Position numbers and translations under genes: made by a program. The notes under the pieces are model-generated. The model saw nothing but the letters and a program-made list of their open reading frames with translations. It searched no databases and was not told the origin of the DNA. Positions 14,672 to 27,440 of a DNA stretch of 64,000 nucleotides are shown here, piece by piece. Each line of letters opens with the position of its first letter. Within the stretch, counting starts at the first letter, position 1. The stretch is from Circinella minor (Eukaryota > Mucoromycota > Mucoromycetes > Mucorales > Lichtheimiaceae). The stretch lies in assembly GCA_016758965.1 (NCBI GenBank), contig JAEPRB010000061.1, positions 1-64,000 of the forward strand, given 5' to 3'.

Positions 14672-17454
14672 ATGCAAGAAAATAATAACGGCATTACAAC
14701 AAATGCATCGTCAATAGCAATGAGCTTAGAATCATTTTCCAGAAAAGATGCATACCTTGATACCAGCGCCAGCCAAACTCAGGAATCAGCTTATTATCCA
14801 AAATCTCGAGTATTGAATCCAGAAAAAGCACCTATTATTGAACGTTTAAAACATAAATTTACTACGAGAGATGGTATTGTAGGTGATTACGATTATAAAG
14901 CACTTTGGTAAGTAAAGTAAAAAAAAATTCATTTATACATTACTTCCTTCTTTTTATTATTCATCTTTTACGTTTGTCGGTTCATCATAACTTTTAAATT
15001 TAACATATTTATATATACTATATTATAGTATGCCGTATATACCTTTCTTAAAAAAGCGTGCAAACCGTTCTGAATTTTATGGACCTGATGATGATATTCC
15101 ACTTCTTGTAGCTATTTTGATGGGAATTCAGCGTATGTTTTCGATAAATAATAAAAATAATACTAATAACACATGTTCATCACTCGTAACAACCAGAAAA
15201 TAACAATAATTTTGTATCTTTACCTGTTTTATAACACACCGAAAAAATAGACTTCTTGGGTTGCGTTGGAGGACTTATCACACCTACACTTTTAATTTCA
15301 GGCACTGGTTCTAGTGCTCTCAATTTGGATTCAGAAACTCGTGCATATATGATTGCTGCATCTTTTATCGTATCTGGAATCACAAGGTAAAGAATAAAAA
15401 AAAGTTATCAGACATATAATTCGATTACTGTTTGTCCAATATTTCTCATTTTTATAACAAATTATAATATAATATTATAGCTTGGTTTACACATCACGAT
15501 TCCAAATTCCACGTTCACGTTATTTTATCGGTGTTGGGTAAACAAAAAAATTTATTGAAATGATTTCTAAATGTAAATCAAACTGACCTATTTTCTTTTA
15601 TATCCTTTGTTTATTTATTTATTATTACTACATGCTAAGTTTATTGGAAGTTGCTGGTGTTGCATTCTCAGCTCTTCCTGCTGCTCAATCAATGGTTGAA
15701 AACATGTACATCGGTACGTATTTATAATTGTTAAAATAAAATTATATGATATAGTATTTTTTTATTGGTATAGATATAATTACTGATACTATCTAAAAAT
15801 AATAAAAATTACAATACATTCTTATTGCTTAGATGGTACATGTCAAACTGAATTACTCTCTGATGGATCCATCAATTATCTACCATGTCCTAATGGCTTT
15901 GGTGCAATTCTTGGTACACAAATTGTTGGATCTCTTCTATCGATTCTCTTTAGCTTTGTTTCTCCGCGGATTCTTAAACGGCTCTTTCCCAAAAATGTCA
16001 CGGGCATTGTTCTCCTCTGTATTGGTGCCAAATTACTTGCTTCTGCAATGAAAAATTGGGCTGGTACGTAAGAAAAAAAATTAGCACCATACTATACTTG
16101 TGATAAAGACTATACAGAAAAAAATTGATAACGATGGTGTTATTATTTATTATTGTTCTTTCAGGTGGTAGTGGACCATGTATGCAAATGCCAGATGATG
16201 GATTGTTTGCGCTTTGTCCCGATATTAACGCTCCTAATCCACAGCCATGGGGCGGTCCAGTCAATATTGCTCTTGGTGCTTCTGTATTCTTTACAATTAT
16301 TTTGATTGAGCTTGTTGGCTCTGTATTTATGAAGAACATTTCGGTCGTTATTGGTCTTATTGTTGGCTGTATCATCGCTGCTTCCATTGGTATGTTTGAT
16401 AGCTCCGATATCAATGCTGCTCCTATTGGCACCTTTTTATGGGTCAAAACATTTAAATTATCTGTTTATGGCCCCGGTGTTATTCCTGTTCTATTTTCTC
16501 AGCTTGCTATTATTATTGATAGTATCGGTGAAATTACTGCTGTATGCGATGTATCACAGAAAGAAGTAGATGGTGATGAATTTCAATCACGTATTCAAGG
16601 CGGCCTTTTGACTGATGGCCTATTAGGCATATTTTCCGGCTTAGCGACTGCAATGTCTACTGTGTTATTTACACAGAATAACGGTATTATCGCAGTAGGT
16701 GTTACTAACTTTTTTATATCCAGATATATGTATATATATATATTAATATGACTGATTAGCGTCGTATAATAAAGCTAACAATAATTCTGCTACTATCATA
16801 ATTTAATGCTAGGTGACCCGTTGTGCTGCCCGTATTGCTGGGTTTGTATGTGGTGGTATTCTTATTCTATGCGGTATTCTCGGCAAGTTTTCTGCAACAT
16901 TTTTGGCAATTCCAGAACCTCTTATTGGTGGTAAGTAACCAAGTGAAAACAAAAGAAAAGTGAATTCACCTAATTTTTTTGGTGCTGTTTTTTACTATTA
17001 TAAAAACAACGCTTATAATTAACATTTGCTGACTACTCTTTCTCCCCCATCCAAAAAAAAAGGTATGACCGTATATTTATTTGCAAGTGTTGCAACATCT
17101 GGTTTAAGAATTCTCGCCTATCTGGAATGGACTCGTCGCGATCGTGTCATTGTTGCTTCTTCATTGGCTATTGGCTTAGGCGTTTTGCTGGTTCCTAACT
17201 GGTTTAAATATGTGTTACCGAGAGTAGAAAATCCTGCTTTAAATGGTTTTTATAGTGCAATTCGAACAGTTGTTTCTACGTCCAATATTATCGGTGGTAT
17301 TATGGCAGTTATTCTCAACCTAATTCTTCCATATGAAAAAGATAATGAAGACGTTTTCAAGGTTGAACAATCTAAAACTCCGCCAATGGGTGGTGCTCAT
17401 CGAATGTATTATGATGAAGAGCAGCAATCTCTTCAGGAAGAGAAAAAGAACTAA
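14672..17454 (+). CDS. Nucleobase (uric acid/xanthine-type) permease, NAT/NCS2 family, 9 exons
   Basis: Plasma-membrane proton symporter for purines or related bases. Exons: 14672-14907, 15029-15132, 15251-15386, 15481-15537, 15640-15713, 15833-16063, 16165-16694, 16813-16930, 17063-17454; 625 aa. The hydrophobic core fits about 14 helices. Family landmarks: Q113-H114 in the first helix, D430 in helix 9, and the signature QNNGIIAVTR at 450-459, which spans an exon junction and fixes that splice. Compared with Aspergillus UapA (from memory), D430 and Q450 match D388 and Q408 with identical spacing, but D398 stands where UapA has E356, a substrate-contact residue. A hydrophilic N-tail of about 85 residues and a short acidic C-tail lie outside the membrane. 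The ATG at 14672 begins this tail; an upstream in-frame ATG at 14552 adds only a hydrophobic leader unlike the family. Confidence 0.93.
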
Positions 17455-18597
17455 TTACACCATTATATTATAGGATACAATACAACACTGTTTATAATAT
17501 AAAGCCCTATTATACTTTTACTTTTGCTCATAAACAACTTCTTATTCATATTATTACTACTATCATTTGTCGAAATGCATAATTATATACACTTGCTGCT
17601 AAATTTGTACTTTCTTTGACATTTTATGCTGGCATTATCTTGTAATATATAATATTTATTCCAATTTCTTTTTCTTTTTTATTGACTATAATTAATTATT
17701 CTGTACACAATGCGTTGAATTCAAACATAATATAAAAATAAAGTTTATTTATCACTTAATGTAAAAACACTGTTACGATATTTGTCAAGTAAAGAATTAT
17801 TGACCCGGCACCATTTTACATAATGTATAAAAATTTAATTTTGCTAACGTGGAGTCGATTTTGTAGCATGTTTTGAGTTACATTATTATGCACTTCATAA
17901 ACTTGACTTATATATAGTGACACAAACGAAGTTAGCGCCAACAAGCTACGGACCTAATTAAGAAAAGGTTTCCGAAAAGCTTGTAATCAAAAATAGCAAA
18001 GTATAAAATCCGCCAATGTGATTCTATATTAAAGTAGGGAGGAGTTTACTGTTAACGCCTGCATGCATCCATTCAGTGGAGCTGTAAAACAATTATTACA
18101 TTACATAAAAGCGCTAAGCTCTATGGCTGCGTTCAAAAATAATATAAATAAACGTTCAAACAATTACCTAAACGATCAAAAACCGACAATTAGTAAAACA
18201 TTTTACTATTATATAAGCAATTACAGTTAGAGTTATTGCAAGAGCCAAAGAAGAAAACTTGGCATTTTCGCTATCCAGCATACAATAAGAATGTATTTGC
18301 TGCAATACATATATGCTCATCATAGTTTATTGAACAGAAAGAATTATATTACCGATAGAGTGACATATCTGTTGCCACGCATGTTCAAAATAAAAGGCCT
18401 ACAAAAAAGGATAAGACTACTTAGTTTTATTAGTATTTATGGGATAAGTTTTCTCCTCAATAAGAAAAAAAAACTCAACGTCCTGATTAAATTATAAATA
18501 AAGATCGTTATACAACAGTTTTTTTCTTCTTTTTCACTTCTTTGAAAGTTTTTTTATGTATACGTACCATTATTTTTTCAACTTCTTATTCTAAAAA
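17455..18597. other. Intergenic between permease and ODC-like gene
   Basis: AT-rich 1.1 kb holding the permease 3' region and the ODC-like gene's promoter. A T-rich tract with TATA-like sequence (18518-18560) lies just before the ODC-like ATG. No gene seen. Confidence 0.5.
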
Positions 18598-20480
18598 ATG
18601 AACCACAGTAGAACATTATTAACCAACTTATTCTACAGCCACGACATAGATTTTCACTTTGATATATCTCAACAGCAACAAAGTAATATATTTATTACTA
18701 GTAGCTGTGAAAGTACGATGAAAAATATAACTCCTATTTGTGGTGAAACTACCAGTAAAAACACAACATTAACTTATCACTATGACAACGACACGACAAA
18801 AATTTATGGAAGTAGCGTTAAGGAAGGAATCAAGCGATACCTAGATAACACGCCATTATTATTGAATACTAATCCGGATGAAAGCTCTTTTTATGTTGGC
18901 GATCTTGGAGTGTTGCACCGACAACATTTGAAATGGCAAGCATTATTGCCTCGTATTGAACCCTTTTATGGTAAGCATACAAAATAAATATTCATTTAAA
19001 CTTTTCTAAATAATTTTTTATAACATTCAAAAAAAGAAAACTACGTAGATTATTCTTTATTAACAGTCATATATGTCACATATCTTATGTGAAAAACATA
19101 TAACGTATAGCTATCAAGTGTAACCCAGATACTGCAGCCATAAAATATTTAGCATCTCTTGGTGTTGGTTTTGATTGTGCAAGTAAAACAGAGATTCAGC
19201 AAGTTTTAGATGTGGGGGTAAAGCCGAGTCAAATAGTTTATGCGCAGCCTGTAAAACCCACATCATTTATACAATACGCAGCACAAATGAACGTAGCTTT
19301 GATGACGTTTGATAATCAAGAAGAATTATACAAAATTAAAAAAATATTTCCAGAAGCAAGATTAGTTTTGCGAATTTTGGTAGATGATTCCCATTCTGCT
19401 ATACCATTGGGTACTAAATATGGTGCACCATTACATACGACCGAAGAATTGTTACAATTGGCCAGAATTCTAAATTTAAACGTTGTTGGCGTTAGGTTTG
19501 TATGAAGAAAAAAAAAGAGCATCAGGATATGTTAATCAAGTGAGGAGGGTGAAGAAGGAGAATGTGCTCATAATATTTATCTTTCTACTTGTATTTGCAT
19601 GTAATGTTCAGTTTTCATGTCGGAAGTGAGTGTTCAAATGCAAATGCTTATTATCATGCAGTAGTTCATGCACGGCATGTATTTGACCAGGCAGAAAAAA
19701 TTGGATTCCAGTTTGAGCTATTAGACGTTGGTGGAGGATTTAATGATTCAGGAATTGTCGATGGTGCTGCTACGTTTGAAAAAGTTGCAGCTGTACTTGC
19801 ACCAGCCGTGGATGAACTGTTTCCATCCAAAAACGTAAGAGTTATTGCTGAACCAGGACGTTATTATGTTGGAGGCCCAGCCTATACTTTTTGTGTTGGC
19901 ATTATTGGACGTCGCGTTAATAGTCAAATTGATTCTATTGATCGGATGAAAGATCAACAGAAGATACACAAAAATAAGTATTCGTGTAAGTAATTTTATT
20001 ATATTGGCAAGTAGTAATACATGTTACTTATTTCACGTATTTACTACACAAAATTATTTAGATTATATTAACGATGGATTTTATGGATCATTTTCAATGC
20101 CTTGTCTTGATAAAACAAAACTCAGTTTAAAAGGTAATAATTAACAACTTTCAAATAGTTTGGTATCAAAAAACAAATACACTACATTTATTGAAAAAAA
20201 TGTATTATTATTCAATATTGTACATATTTATACAGTACTTAGAAAAAATGGAGTATACTATTTTGGTAATAGTTTGGATGGGGAGAGAAAATACTTGTCT
20301 GTAATTTGGGGCCCAACGTGCTGCTCATTGGATCGGATTGAAGAACAGCTCCTCCCAGAATTAAATATCGGGGACTGGCTCTACTTGGAGAATTTCGGTG
20401 CATATACAATTACAGGCGCTTCTACATTCAACGGCTTTGACAAAGCGAAAATAATTCATGTCAATAGCTATCTGTCTTAA
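18598..20480 (+). CDS. Ornithine decarboxylase-like PLP enzyme, 5 exons, altered active site
   Basis: Fold-type III PLP decarboxylase; ornithine to putrescine is the family reaction. Exons: 18598-18970, 19111-19495, 19612-19985, 20062-20133, 20236-20480; 482 aa. Present: K127 in AIKCN (Schiff-base lysine), H255 in FHVGS, the LDVGGGF phosphate loop, EPGRY, D382 in YINDG, the catalytic-type cysteine C430 in WGPTC, and the GAYTITGASTFNGF C-terminal motif. Two usually fixed positions differ. The residue after C430 is Cys instead of Asp (D361 in classical ODC, a contact for the substrate side-chain amine), and HVGSGC reads HVGSEC (E259). The N-terminal 95 residues are Gln/Ser/Thr/Asn-rich and diverged. 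All splice phases agree and no stop interrupts it, so it is probably expressed. It may be a true ODC, a paralogue with another diamine substrate, or a regulatory pseudoenzyme. Confidence 0.88.
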
Positions 20481-22276
20481 TAGAAACGCTAGACATTTTT
20501 CGTAGTATTTTCTTGTATCTAAGATATAACGAACATTATTATTGAATTGTTAGTTACTAAAAATAGACTTGCTGACCAATTACTACTAAACAGTGCTAAA
20601 TATTGTTACAAGCCAGAACTGTTACATTGACATAAGTGACAATACATTTTGGGACTTTTGGTTTATAAATTCCTATATACGTATTCTATTTAGTTATGAT
20701 TTTTTTTGTAATATTTTTCTGTTATTTACAAGAGTAAAAAATAGAAGAATAGATGTGCAATACTTATATTTGTTTAAGGTTTTTGATTTGATTGCAGAGC
20801 AGCAAGGTTGTGAGAAATAAAAATAGCCGATACAGTGGATGGGCTAGATAATGAGCTTTTATTATTAGGTATAACCAAAAAAAAACCTGAAATCGCTTGT
20901 TCGGGTTCCTCACTGCGAATTTTTTAAAAAATCCATGAAAAAGGGGCTTTTTGTCATGAAACACGAAGTATTTTATTCCGGTAATCTATAAGTGGAGAAA
21001 TAAGTAAAAAGCACTGTATTTACTGTGGCAACAAAAACAAATAAATAATCATATGACACTTTAAAATAGCTGGGAAAAGATGACATTGGAATGTAAGTAA
21101 TGCGTAAATGTTTTGATTTATGCAAAACAACAACAACAACAACAACTTTATAGGCACTGTATTATTTTCACTTTTGATGATAAAAACTACAATCACTATA
21201 TGAGATATATGTCATTCTTTACAGTGACGCGCAATATATAGATAAAAAGCCATTCTCTAGAACAATTCACTTACCTAGTATTTATGTTGAGCAAACCGAG
21301 AAGAAAAATGTGTTTGTTACCACAAAAAAAACCGAAACATATAACTATCCTTTTGTTGTGTGGCGTTTATTATGAGACATAGTATGTATATTAGCACTTG
21401 ACCCCGAAGAAAAAGTTATTATTTATAGATCTTATACTGATTATATAAAATCGGAGGAAGAGGTCGCTCACATCAAATTGAACGCCCAAAAAAACATACT
21501 AGATAGAAAATTGCTTACGCTTTTAGGCACTACATTTCATCATTAAAGCTTTGTAATTTGTTAATACAACGTGAGAGTGACTATAGTATAAAACATGGAA
21601 CATCTTAATTTTTTTGTCACATCATCATTATTATTTTTACGTACTGCTACTGTTTCTTGAAAAAGTTATGATGTACTGTGGTTAAATTTCTTTATCAGAA
21701 AGCCAATTTATCACTTATAAACAATCTATAAAACTCATAAAAGGTAAGTTCATTTTATTCGTGTACATTATATTACGTATTCCCTAAGATTATCAATCGT
21801 TTTTGTTTTTCACTGAATTATTTGATATATGTTACGCGAAGCCTTATAAATATTTTGAAAACTTACACTGATATCAAGCTAGAAAAAAAGATATGCAACT
21901 GTATAATAATAAGATGCCTTTTATGGCCATCATGATCATGATAATGAGCATGAAAATGCTTTTAAATTATCAACAGAACTCTAAAAAAGGAATCACACAC
22001 TCTTATTCTTTATGATATTCCCACCATCTTTTGATCAACGCCGCCATCGATATTAAAAACATATGACATTACTTTTTAAATTATATTGGTTAATTCATTC
22101 GTGAGAGAATATGTATGAATGGAGAAAAAGAGATCAAAACGAACGCCATACTTAAACTCAAAAAAATAAAAAGGGTAGAAACTTTTTTTGGTACTGTGAC
22201 ACCTTTCTTTCTTATATATAAAACATTCTTTAACTCCCTAAAACCATATTATTGTATTACAGTCTGCTTGATTTAA
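20481..22276. other. Intergenic, no supported gene
   Basis: About 1.8 kb of AT-rich DNA after the ODC-like gene. It includes a short CAA microsatellite (21126-21146). No coding signal with consistent splicing was found. The mobile-element block begins at its right edge. Confidence 0.5.
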
Positions 22277-22918
22277 CAGGATGTTTCCTAAGACTGGCGG
22301 AGGTATTTTTTTCACGTTGGCGTTGGGGGGGGATATCATTTGACAGTTGTAATTTTTAAAATGTTAGCAGAATTCATAATTTATTTTTGACTGTTGTGAT
22401 TTGCTTTTTGGCAGCTTGCATTGTATTTGTCCTGACATTGTGCTTATAATTTATTACTTAATATCTTTATATTTTCTTTGTAATATAAACTTTTAATGAA
22501 AGGCGAGCATTTTCAAAAGAAAAAAAAACCTAGAGTGGACCCTGATTCAGCAACAGCAGCAAATATAATTCATTCTTAGTATTCTTTGACATACCTGCAT
22601 TACAGCTTTTTTCATAGCCTATTCCGCTGCACGGAAGATTAATTACATTGACCTCCTATGTTAACATCGTCGAATCACGTAAAGAAGTCAGTAAGCTCCT
22701 CAAATCATTCAGCATTAGTGCACTTAAAATTCTAAATATCACATTTCCCACAACACAAGTTGTAGGTATTCTGCTATACTCTCAATAGTACATACCCAAA
22801 GTCAACCGATGTATATGAAAAATGTCATCAAATTGTTAACAAACTTTGGTCCACTTGGTCTAAATCTTGTCAACGATCCACAATACTTGACATTATCACC
22901 TCTAGCAAAAATAAAATG
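22277..22918 (+). repeat. Left inverted-repeat arm, with an internal insertion
   Basis: Matches the right arm (27157-27440, inverted) in 22277-22425 and 22781-22918 with scattered substitutions. The stretch 22426-22780 has no partner in the right arm and looks like an insertion or a part deleted from the other arm. Confidence 0.75.
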
Positions 22919-23300
22919 ATGTATAACTTTCACCAAAACCAATGCCTCCAAGATATACAGCATTGCCCACAAAGAACTTTAGTCAGATTGGCTAAACCTT
23001 CCTAGCAAAAAAGGGGGGGTTTCCCAGACTCATCATGACTGTGTCTTGGTCCTTGGGCTACCTCCAGCCAATAAAAAAAACTTGGACGGTAGTTAAAATT
23101 CATTTTGATTGGATAATGAAGTTTCTTTCCCCTACTTGTAACTGCATAATGCTTGGTTTTTAAGTTTCTCATTTTATCACTTGAGTTCTATTTATTTTAT
23201 ATAAAATCATTTTGCCATCAATTTCAAAAAGCTAATTTTAATAAGTAAATGTTAAAATGAAATATATATTAGTCATGGTAATACATCTTTTGGTGATTTT

Positions 23301-24993
23301 ATGTGGTTCTTGTTGATACCTCTATCGAAGTTCTGGAAAATATTACTTTTACACCAACTGAGTCAATAATCGAGAACAATATTGATAAAGAAACGTGGAT
23401 CAAATATGAAAAGAAAATAAAACAGTCAAGGTAATGTCGCGAATAAGTTAAGAAACAGATCAACTTTTTTTTTGCTTTTAAATTATTGACACTTTTTGAA
23501 GTGGTATATATATTTATATAGATCGGTCAATCGCATTCACACACTCCCATTTAGACGGAAATCATTTTAGATATAGAAATTGAAATTAACAAGGTAAATA
23601 AGAAGATACAACGTTGTTTTTTCAAGCACGCAAAAATGCACTTTATTCTTAGGAATAACATTCGTGGGAATTTACAAAGCTCACAATATTCTGCACATTC
23701 AGAAACATCATCTAGTCAAAGTTCTTAAGAATTACTCTATGGGAAAGGTTCATTACCGGTAGATATGATATTCTATTATTATTGGGTTGGGGGAGTGGGA
23801 TTTTGTTTAATGCTAACTTTTAAATACTTTATTACTATTGTTACTATTATTATATAGTACATTATTGGTAGGATCAATGTGTCGGCTCTTTTGGACAAGA
23901 TGTGAAGTACCACCATTGAAAGAATGGATAGAGGGGATGAATGTTTGGGTAGATGTGAAATTATTTCATCCACCCATATATATTATTTCGATTTGTGTGA
24001 ATTATCCGACATGTCAAATCACCTTGGATTACATGATAAAACTCTATTGGAGTTACATGTAGGCTATGCCTTTTAAATTTGGTCAAATTTACACAAGATA
24101 TATGAAATACGGCGACCAATCTGATTCAAGTAGAAATGGATGATATTGGTTTTTTTGTCAGTCTTGATAAGGGGTTTTATAAAGCGTGTTGGATTGATGA
24201 CAAACATCGAATTAAAAATCTATTAAGGAACAAGTGTTCGAAATCAGGAACAACAAAGATTGTTTATGAAGTTTTAGAAAGTGTGTAAGAACATTGTGAG
24301 GGGAGGAGGGAGAGAGGACTAGAATGCAACTTTGATACATTTATATTATTTAGGTAAAAAAAGCATTAATGTGTAAATTCATTGCTTGTTGATGAAGATC
24401 AATTTAATGATATTGCATTCAAACTGATATTTGATGAAGTCTTAAAAAACACATCCTATTGCAAACAAGAAGGTAAGATGATTTTTTTCTATATTTTTGC
24501 GTAGCATGATATATAAACATAAATATATTAAGAGTCAACATATTACAGTCAATTAATCAAACTTGATAATAATTACCTTATACGGCCTGATGCAACTTTA
24601 ACTGCTGAAGTGCGTGATTGTGATATAAAAACATTGGCTGTGGAAATCAAGAGTCCAAATAAAATCACAGAAAGAGATTTTTTCAAGCTTGCAATAAAAA
24701 TGAAGGCGATCCTAGACACCATGATTTATCGACACATAGAAGATCCAGTTGTATTTGGTGTTCTTGTTGAAGGTTTGTCTCTTTTTTTCTTTCTTTGAAA
24801 TGTTCTGTTGATACACAATAGATACTCATTAAATTTGTTAACAACAGGATCCACAATGCGTTTTTTTAAGATGGACCTTGACTATGATGGTGTGTACCGT
24901 TTTATCTACTTTAGAATACTGCCAGGAAGGAAGTCAATCTATGGGTTCCTAATAAGCAAGTTGGCGTCACTCCTATACATATTGGCCAATTAG
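23301..24993 (+). pseudogene. PD-(D/E)XK nuclease-like protein remnant
   Basis: The best-preserved part is two exons, 24533-24772 and 24848-24993, joined in phase. They read RPDA, then 15 residues, then VEIKSP: a D...E-x-K arrangement typical of PD-(D/E)XK nucleases. Next come a helix-rich DFFKLAIKMKAILD segment, VFGVLVEG and FKMDLDYDGVYRF. An upstream exon ending at 24472 (FDEVLKNTSYCKQE) joins in phase, but its own 5' side has stops in every frame near 24360-24390. Earlier coding-like pieces lie at 23306-23428, 23850-24060 and 24130-24285. I therefore treat the gene as decayed. From memory, proteins with this motif order are multicopy and mobile-element-linked in Mucoromycota; that is inference. 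A related relic is at 37273-37522. Confidence 0.55.
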
Positions 24994-25057
24994 GTCCAAA
25001 CGCGGATCCAGACTTGCCATTATATACTTTCAGCAGCAGATCAACCGTTGCGCGAGT

Positions 25058-26299
25058 ATGATACAACTAGCAACAATAAGAGGAAACACGGAAGAAATTA
25101 ACACATTGGTAAATCAACGACAAGAATGGCGGCATCGTCAAACAGTGATGGAAAATTTGTTGGCTGAGAAGGAGCAACAAATAACAAAGGTAACATCCAG
25201 CAGTGTTTCCCACATGAACAAAAGAAATCCCATTGTTCCCAAGGATTTGCCAGCATTCCAACTTCGCGGTCACCATCGCCAAGACAAAAATAAAGACAGC
25301 TATGATTCCGCAGAATCATTCTTAGATGACTTTGAGGTTCATCTTGCCGCCTACGAACTTGATATCGAGGATAACTGGCGTCGTCTTATTCCAATGACGT
25401 GTGACGCGAACCGTAGATCTTGGATGTTGTCAACAATAAGAAGACTATCATCAACTGGAAAACGTTTCGTATGGAGGTTGGAAAATATTTCACGTCTCCA
25501 TATACAGTCTTTTATCGTCGACATAGAATCCGTATTATGAAACAGGATAGTAATCAATCATTAAGAGAATAATCGAATAAATTACAAGAGTATCCTGCCA
25601 AGTATGGAATTCCGAATAATCGGGATTTGGTGTTTAACTATCTCTGTTCCTTGAATCTCAAATACCGCAAACAAGCTTGAACGCTGGTCGCCAGTCACCA
25701 TGGTGACAAGTCTCTGGATCAAGATTGAGCCCGTGATTCAGATGGTTCTTTCCCTTGCCGCGAGGGATTCCGCGTCTGATAATAATGAATCATCAAGTGC
25801 AACCAGTAGAAGTGACTCCGAGTCGGGTGATGAACGCCCAAATAAACATAGAAAAGTCAATAAAAAGTTGAAGAAAGGAAAAAGTTGTGCCATCAAATAT
25901 ACCTGTGTCATACATCCAAGGGCCAAACATACTCGTTGGGAATGTGAAAAATTGAAAGAGCTATTACGTGTATCAAGAGGTCAGGGATATAACAATAGTA
26001 TTAGTAGTGGTAATCCAAAGTTTGGTCGCCCTGGTCCTTCAAAGGAAAACAGTTTTGGTTTTGATCCTAGTGTTGGTAATAGTAGAGGTGTTGGAAGTTC
26101 TGGCACATATAATACCAATTGGTACAGATACTGCCGCCATGTTCCTTACGTTCGTGGTCACGAATATCCTGAAATGATTCGTTCTTGTTATTTACCGAGA
26201 AGCAAACACGATATGGAGATCGTATGTGGCACAACCCGGGTATTGATACAACTGAAGGTTGGTTGTCTTGTATCGATGATGTTGCTTATTCAAAAATAA
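25058..26299 (+). pseudogene. Broken Gag-like gene of an LTR retrotransposon
   Basis: The 5' part encodes a coiled segment, then DLPAFQLRG and ESFLDDFEVHL...W, the layout of the capsid-like region of Ty3/Gypsy Gag. The reading then changes frame near 25430, and the continued alignment meets a TAA (near 25570) and a TGA (near 25678) before a second open frame (25700-26299). The latter has an acidic/Ser-rich linker and a Cys/His stretch (C-x3-H...H-x4-C) like the variant zinc knuckles of some fungal Gags. No reverse transcriptase, integrase or protease follows before the right arm, so it cannot move by itself. Confidence 0.6.
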
Positions 26300-27156
26300 T
26301 TTAATGTCTGACGTTATAATTATGGTAAAATCAGGGTTTGTTATATGTTCAACTGAAAAGATCATACGTAATTGGATGGCAACTGACAAGTCAAGTGCAC
26401 GATATGATTACTAACGACGGTCAAAACTGCTCTCTATCATGCTACTCGAAAATTACAGTGTCTCCACTCCAAAGTTGATTGTAAACTTATAAATAAAATT
26501 CATTTTGTTCTCCCATCCAACGTTCACTTTTGTAATTTCCCCAACCCGTTTTGTATTAAGCTAATTTTTGTTTTTTTTTAAAACTTTTTTAGCTACACGA
26601 GAAACCGCATAATATTCCTCTTATGATCAAAAATATAAAAATTCTTTCAAATCAAATTTTGGTAATAACAACAAAATGTTCCTGGAAAATTAAACTAAAA
26701 AGGCCTGTTTTGTTTTTTGCCCAGATTGCCAAAGGAAGCTCTATCCGTTTCTCAAAAATGTAAAATCGTTTTTTTTTTGGGAGGTAGATTTTTATTGTTT
26801 CTTTGGAAGCACGGATATCTTGTTGATCACACTATATATTATTTATGCAATAAATAACATGGTATGAGCATAAAAATAAAAACTATAAATACTCGGCAAT
26901 TTACACATACATTCACCTTAAAAATAACATGCTCATTCTCTATATCCCATATTTTTCTGCTAATACCGAGAATCCCGCAAACGACTGATACACACCATTA
27001 CAACCAACTACAGTTTTTTGTGTGTGGATGGTCCACCTTTCTCGCTTTTTCACTTGCTGACTTCCTTTTTATCAATTTTCGTTTTATACTTCGCACGAAT
27101 CTTTCATTGTTTACAAGAGCTTGAGCGGGCGGTCTGGGTACTTTTTTTTTTATTTT

Positions 27157-27440
27157 GCTATGTAGAAGTGATAATGTCGAGTATTGTGGATCGTTGACAG
27201 TATTTAAACCAAGTGGATCGAAGTTCGCTAACAGTTTAATGCCATTTTTTCATATACATCGGCTGACTTTAAGTATGTACTATTGAGCGTAACAATCTCA
27301 AAGAGAAAACAATTCAAGCTGTCAAAAAGAAAACCACAACAGCCAACATTTTAAAAATTACAACTGCCAAATGAATTTATTCCCCCCCCCCAACGCCAAC
27401 GTGAAAAAAATAGCTCCGCCAGTCATTAGGAAAAATCCTG
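27157..27440 (-). repeat. Right inverted-repeat arm
   Basis: Reverse complement of the left arm's two blocks, here contiguous (284 bases). Contains the C run at 27382-27391 that pairs with the left arm's G run at 22325-22332. Confidence 0.75.

Larger units (their letters stand above)
22277..27440. mobile_element. Composite 5.2 kb block bounded by diverged inverted repeats
   Basis: The segment 22277-22918 and the reverse complement of 27157-27440 match closely over two blocks. Block 1 (22277-22425) contains the shared core ACTGGCGGAG, then a run of T, CACGTTGGCGTTG and a G run. Block 2 (22781-22918) contains CTCAATAGTACATAC and CAACGATCCACAATAC. The left arm carries about 355 extra bases between the blocks. 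Between the arms lie a PD-(D/E)XK-nuclease-like gene remnant and a Gag-like remnant. Inverted rather than direct orientation argues against simple LTRs. Either this is a terminal-inverted-repeat transposon that took up retroelement sequence, or two copies of one repeat landed in opposite directions. I found no convincing target-site duplication. Confidence 0.6.

Noticed and set aside
27157..27440. Right arm considered as an LTR
   Set aside because: Its partner is inverted, not direct, and no TG...CA ends or primer-binding site are evident.
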